DNA from: Anaerolineales bacterium
GTDB lineage: Bacteria > Chloroflexota > Anaerolineae > Anaerolineales > JABWBV01
Direction: 5' to 3'
NCBI GenBank assembly: GCA_027019845.1
Contig: JALUWE010000445.1
Location: forward strand, 1 to 7,717
DNA: 7,717 nt
In this document: positions 4,707-7,717 of the stretch, piece after piece
How the letters are laid out: every line of letters begins with the position of its first letter
How positions within the stretch are numbered: the first letter of the stretch is position 1
The notes under the pieces: model-generated
What the model was told of the DNA's origin: nothing
Seen by the model: only the letters and a program-made list of their open reading frames with translations
Database searches by the model: none
Translations under genes and position numbers: made by a program

Positions 4707-6068
4707 TCAGTTTTCGAGGGTCATCGTGGCGGGTCGCTGGTAGCTTTGGGAAAGACCGAAATTGATGGTCATCGGGCCATAAACGGTGATGTTGCCACCC
4801 ACCAGTTGGGCATCGATCTTGTCCATGTCACCGGACTGGCCGACGATGATGGTGCTATCGGGATGTGCGCCGAAGATAGTACCTTCGAAATTCGATTCCT
4901 CTCCGGCCTCACAGGCCGTACCAACCACACCGACTTTGCAGCCGTCTACGATGATCATGCCGTTATTGTCCGGCGCCATGTAGATCAACATGCCGTCCAA
5001 CCCATCTGCCAGCCCGCTAACGCCGTTGGGTGCGTTCAGGTCAATCCGGCTGAACGCGCCGACCGTAAAGTCACCCGCGGACAGGTAAATAGTGACTTCT
5101 CCACCGGTGAGAGTGCCTTTTCCCAAAACCTGGAAGTCGCCGGTCATGCAGTAAAGGCCTGCGCTCAGAACAACTTCGTCCCCATCGTTGACGGTGATTT
5201 GAGAATATCGCCCTGGGTTGAGGGTGGCATCACCCGAACTATTGAAAGAGCCGCGGTCGGTGATGTCGGGGTCATTGCAATCCAATGGGGGGATGGAAAC
5301 CGAGAAGTTGGGCAGCATGTTGGTTTGGGAGGTGGGAGAGGGGCTAATGCCTCCGCAAGCCGAGCAATTGTTGAAATACACGTTGCGAGGGGATTCGGTG
5401 CCATTGATGGTGACGGTGGCGCCGGCAGCGGATATGTTGTTGGAGACAATGCCGCGCCCGGCGGAGTTGATGACAATGCCGCCGCCCACGAAGGTCACCG
5501 TTCCCCCGCTGCCGTTGCTGGCGGAGGTGGAGACGACCGCGTAATTGAAGCCCAAAGGGGCACGCGGTCGCGATCGGGCTACCGCGTTGACCGTATTGAC
5601 AAAAGGGCCACCGCCAAACACGAAATGGGCGAAGGCGGTATTGATCTCGGATGTGACCCAGGCCTCCACGTCTACATATTTGTCGATATAAGTGGTAAAG
5701 TCCTCCTCCATACACTGCGTGGTGACACCGTTTTGGTCGGTAATGTCGTTATCAATGGTATAGCCGTTGAAGCCAGCCAGTTCAATGGCTCGTTCTTCGG
5801 CCAGGGCGCGCGCAGCGTTCATATCAGGGTCGCTGCAATCCCAGTTTTCATAGTTGATGTAATACCCCAGATCCGCATCCTCGAGCGCGTTGGCCAGTTT
5901 CCAACCACCGGCCAGCGCGGCCGCGTCCGCCGCGTTCTGCGCGCCGCGGCGGTCCACGAAAATCAACCCCCCGTCAATCGCCAGGGCCGCAAACCCCAAC
6001 AGCACCACAAACACAAGTACAAGAATGACAAGGACCTGCCCCTTTTCGGAACGATTTTCAAGATTCAT
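4707..6068 (-). CDS. TadG-like pilus-assembly protein with a beta-rich outer domain
   Basis: The protein is 453 residues. Its N terminus has the TadE/TadG-like pattern: a basic segment, one membrane helix at about 11–31 (GQVLVILVLVF…LAID), then DRRGAQNAADAAALAGG (39–55), the family hallmark. The +5 residue after G10 is Ile, not Glu, so prepilin-peptidase cleavage is not expected. The outer part from about residue 180 is rich in Gly, Asn, Thr and short beta strands (VTFVGGGIVINSAGRGIVSN, GEVTIYLSAGDFTVG), suggesting a beta-helix-like fold as in some PilX/TadG proteins. Several cysteines, including NNCSACGG, suggest disulfides outside the membrane. The ATG at 6068 follows GAGGTG. The gene starts 23 nt past tadE and ends at a terminator. 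Confidence 0.85.
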   Translation of the reverse strand: MNLENRSEKGQVLVILVLVFVVLLGFAALAIDGGLIFVDRRGAQNAADAAALAGGWKLANALEDADLGYYINYENWDCSDPDMNAARALAEERAIELAGFNGYTIDNDITDQNGVTTQCMEEDFTTYIDKYVDVEAWVTSEINTAFAHFVFGGGPFVNTVNAVARSRPRAPLGFNYAVVSTSASNGSGGTVTFVGGGIVINSAGRGIVSNNISAAGATVTINGTESPRNVYFNNCSACGGISPSPTSQTNMLPNFSVSIPPLDCNDPDITDRGSFNSSGDATLNPGRYSQITVNDGDEVVLSAGLYCMTGDFQVLGKGTLTGGEVTIYLSAGDFTVGAFSRIDLNAPNGVSGLADGLDGMLIYMAPDNNGMIIVDGCKVGVVGTACEAGEESNFEGTIFGAHPDSTIIVGQSGDMDKIDAQLVGGNITVYGPMTINFGLSQSYQRPATMTLEN

Positions 6069-6072
6069 TTCG

Positions 6073-6079
6073 CACCTCG
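6073..6079 (-). promoter_or_regulatory. Ribosome binding site setting the tadG-like start
   Basis: CGAGGTG lies 4 nt upstream of the ATG at 6068. An in-frame start 13 codons earlier (6107) would overlap the end of tadE and has no comparable site, so the downstream ATG is preferred. Confidence 0.7.
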
Positions 6080-6091
6080 AGAATAAACGCA

Positions 6092-6553
6092 TCACGAATC
6101 GGGGCAAGATTTTTGAAGCACCAGGTCGTTGGCGGTAGCAGAGATCTCGATGGTATCTGTGCCCAGGATAGTGCTCAGAAAGGGCATTCCAAAGCGGAAA
6201 TTCTTATAGGTAACTTGCACATACGCAACTGTACCCAGGCCGTCACTATCTTCGCCAGGTTCGACAATGGAGGAGGAGACCTCTACCTGAGATGTATCGC
6301 TCAAATCGACAGGGAAATAGGACGAGTTGCGAACGTGCCGGTCGATCAGGAAGCCATCCGGGCATATGGCGCCAAACACCGCCCCCTCCTGGGCGGCCTC
6401 CCGGAGGGCAATCCAGGTGTAAAACAAGCGGCCTAAATCCACAATGCCAGCAACGATGATCAAAAGCAGAACGGCCACCAGCGCAAACTCGACCAGGCTC
6501 TGGCCTTGTTCGGCTTTTGGCGAGGATTTATCAGGTTGGACACGCGTATTCAT
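6092..6553 (-). CDS. TadE-like pseudopilin
   Basis: This 153-residue protein has the TadE layout: a polar N terminus, a hydrophobic helix at about 20–38, and a small C-terminal periplasmic or extracellular domain. The segment EQG|QSLVEF (15–23) matches the prepilin peptidase rule: Gly at -1, Glu at +5 and an aromatic at +6. In the Tad system TadE is known to be cut by TadV, so processing after G17 is likely. Two cysteines (C64, C150) could form a disulfide. The ATG at 6553 has GGAGG 7 nt upstream; a TTG six codons earlier lacks a site. It lies between the propeller protein (17 nt from its stop to the ATG codon) and the tadG-like gene, as in a co-translated minor pilin set. The main pilin Flp and the TadA motor are not in this window. 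Confidence 0.88.
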   Translation of the reverse strand: MNTRVQPDKSSPKAEQGQSLVEFALVAVLLLIIVAGIVDLGRLFYTWIALREAAQEGAVFGAICPDGFLIDRHVRNSSYFPVDLSDTSQVEVSSSIVEPGEDSDGLGTVAYVQVTYKNFRFGMPFLSTILGTDTIEISATANDLVLQKSCPDS

Positions 6554-6560
6554 GATCTTG

Positions 6561-6565
6561 CCTCC
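6561..6565 (-). promoter_or_regulatory. Ribosome binding site setting the tadE-like start
   Basis: GGAGG lies 7 nt from the ATG at 6553, inside the short gap after the stop codon of the upstream gene. This favours translation from the ATG and arrangement in one operon. Confidence 0.8.
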
Positions 6566-6571
6566 AAACAA

Positions 6572-7717
6572 CTAACGCACCACCAGCGGTAAAAAGATTT
6601 CTATCGGTGGAAGCGGCGCCACCCCCTGCGCCGTGCTGCTCGAAACGACAAACGGGGAAGCCTGATCCACACCGCTACGGGAAATGATCGGAGGGGTAAC
6701 CAAACCCCCGCTTTCGTCTATCAGGGCGTAATACAAACGCTGGCTAAAGCCAACATCCATCCAGCTAAGTATACCAAACCCATCCATATTACTGGTTACG
6801 GACACGAAGTCCGCGGCTCGCCCATCGGGATTCTGCAACGCGGTCAAGGAGCCGGGCACATATGAGAGCGTGTCACCGTCATCGAACAACAAGGCATATT
6901 CGATCTGGCTGGTAGCGTCGTTGGTCCAGGCGATCAACACGGTTTGGTCTCCCAGTTGCACGATGTCGGGCTGCCATCCGTTTGCCCCCGGGATCTCGGT
7001 GGGGATTTGCAAATCGTTGGCGGTTTCATCGAACACTGCGTACACCGGGCTGTACGTGCCTGCATTCGTATCGAAGAAGGTCAATGCGATCAGCATACGA
7101 TCTCCCGACATCTGTTCCAACACCAGATCGAGATATTGAACGCCTGCTCCGCCGGCCAGGTTATCCTGGCTGTCCTGCTCGAACACCTCGCTGCCATCCG
7201 AATTGTACATGGCGTTCCATACTTCGGATTGGGTGGCGCCGATTCTCTTGACCCACACCAACCAAAAACGATTTGCCCCATTGGAGATAACGGACGGGAA
7301 ATCAAAAGAGACGCTTGTATCGGTATTGTTAGTCACATTGGTTGGCGGGAGCAGAACCGTCCCATCCCGGTCCAGGATCGCAAAGTAAACATTCCAGGTG
7401 GTGTTGAACTGCGTCCATATCAACGCCATACGCCCGTCTCGACTCATCGCCAAACGCGGGGCGGATAAGATAAACGTACCGCTCGAATTGTTGGTCAGCA
7501 CGGTAGCTGGTACGAGGGTCGTGCCGCCATTGGTGACCACGGTGTATGCGATGTTCCTCGGTGTGGTTGCCGTGACCCAGGCATAGATGTACCGCCCGCC
7601 TCCATCCGCAACAACCGCGATTTCTCTATCGCTATCTGCTCCTTCTACATTGAGCACACTCTGTGATTGGGGCATCACGCGCTCAAACGCGATTTCACCC
7701 GCGGCCCCATCTTTGAA
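6572..7717 (-). CDS. Beta-propeller-like secreted protein with IFLPLVVR C-terminal tail (5' end outside window)
   Basis: The frame is open to the window edge, so the N terminus, and any signal peptide, is not visible; 381 residues are. At least six repeats of about 50–55 residues are seen. Each has a strand ending in …aW or …LIWT, then a partner like NVYFAILDRDG or RLYYALIDESG, then a loop such as LLPPTNVTN or LVTPPIIS. This pattern fits a beta-propeller. A seventh repeat breaks off into PLPP and the tail IEIFLPLVVR. From memory, tails of the form (Y/F)LPL(V/I)x(R/K) close many exported Chloroflexota proteins. Almost no cysteine is present and the composition is typical of extracellular proteins. 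The gene directly precedes tadE. Its role (adhesin, pilus-associated or independent) cannot be read from the sequence. Confidence 0.75.
   Translation of the reverse strand, partial: FKDGAAGEIAFERVMPQSQSVLNVEGADSDREIAVVADGGGRYIYAWVTATTPRNIAYTVVTNGGTTLVPATVLTNNSSGTFILSAPRLAMSRDGRMALIWTQFNTTWNVYFAILDRDGTVLLPPTNVTNNTDTSVSFDFPSVISNGANRFWLVWVKRIGATQSEVWNAMYNSDGSEVFEQDSQDNLAGGAGVQYLDLVLEQMSGDRMLIALTFFDTNAGTYSPVYAVFDETANDLQIPTEIPGANGWQPDIVQLGDQTVLIAWTNDATSQIEYALLFDDGDTLSYVPGSLTALQNPDGRAADFVSVTSNMDGFGILSWMDVGFSQRLYYALIDESGGLVTPPIISRSGVDQASPFVVSSSTAQGVAPLPPIEIFLPLVVR

Noticed and set aside
4746..6086. A 446-codon open frame on the plus strand opposite the tadG-like gene
   Set aside because: It has no ribosome binding site or recognisable domain and mirrors the codon pattern of the opposite strand, where a clear family member with a Shine–Dalgarno is present.

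Overview
All six genes in this window lie on the minus strand, so transcription runs from high to low coordinates. The window is moderately GC-rich. The mix of genes points to a Chloroflexota bacterium, probably Anaerolineae-like: a CTC-type long bL25, a TPR–WD40 protein with no kinase domain, TadE/TadG-type pilus proteins carrying GQSLVEFAL/GQVLVILV segments, and a secreted repeat protein ending in IFLPLVVR. The assignment rests on remembered family features, not on a search, and I hold it at about 0.6.

In transcription order, 7717–4707 is a compact operon for envelope proteins. It starts with a secreted beta-propeller-like protein whose 5' end lies outside the window. A TadE-like pseudopilin follows 17 nt later, then a TadG-like protein with one N-terminal membrane segment and a large beta-rich, cysteine-containing outer domain. 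A strong intrinsic terminator sits at 4658–4683. A YfcE/MJ0936-type metallophosphoesterase starts only about 20 nt past it (4635–4144), so its expression depends on read-through or on a promoter I could not identify.

The 467-nt interval 3677–4143 has no credible gene. It is packed with small repeat elements: tandem heptamers, a 28-bp perfect palindrome, and three imperfect stem-loops, two of which end in the same AATGACA signature. Past them is a clear promoter (TTGTTT–17–TATAAT) whose -10 box is 7 nt from a GTG codon. That GTG fits a leaderless start for the TPR–WD40 protein (3676–1028), which carries 14 WD repeats of almost invariant 42-residue length, enough for two seven-bladed propellers.

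A terminator (932–958) separates this gene from rplY/ctc (849–193), which encodes the 5S-rRNA-binding ribosomal protein bL25. The rplY leader can form two mutually exclusive helices, one of which would cover the start codon and loop out the Shine–Dalgarno. A strong terminator (137–163) ends rplY. Short tandem repeats and a G-rich tract fill the rest of 1–136.

No RNA genes, CRISPR arrays, transposases or phage genes were found. The most interesting material is regulatory and structural: the leaderless promoter with a flanking inverted repeat, the bL25 leader switch, the palindrome cluster, and the propeller–TadE–TadG operon with its unusual C-terminal tail.
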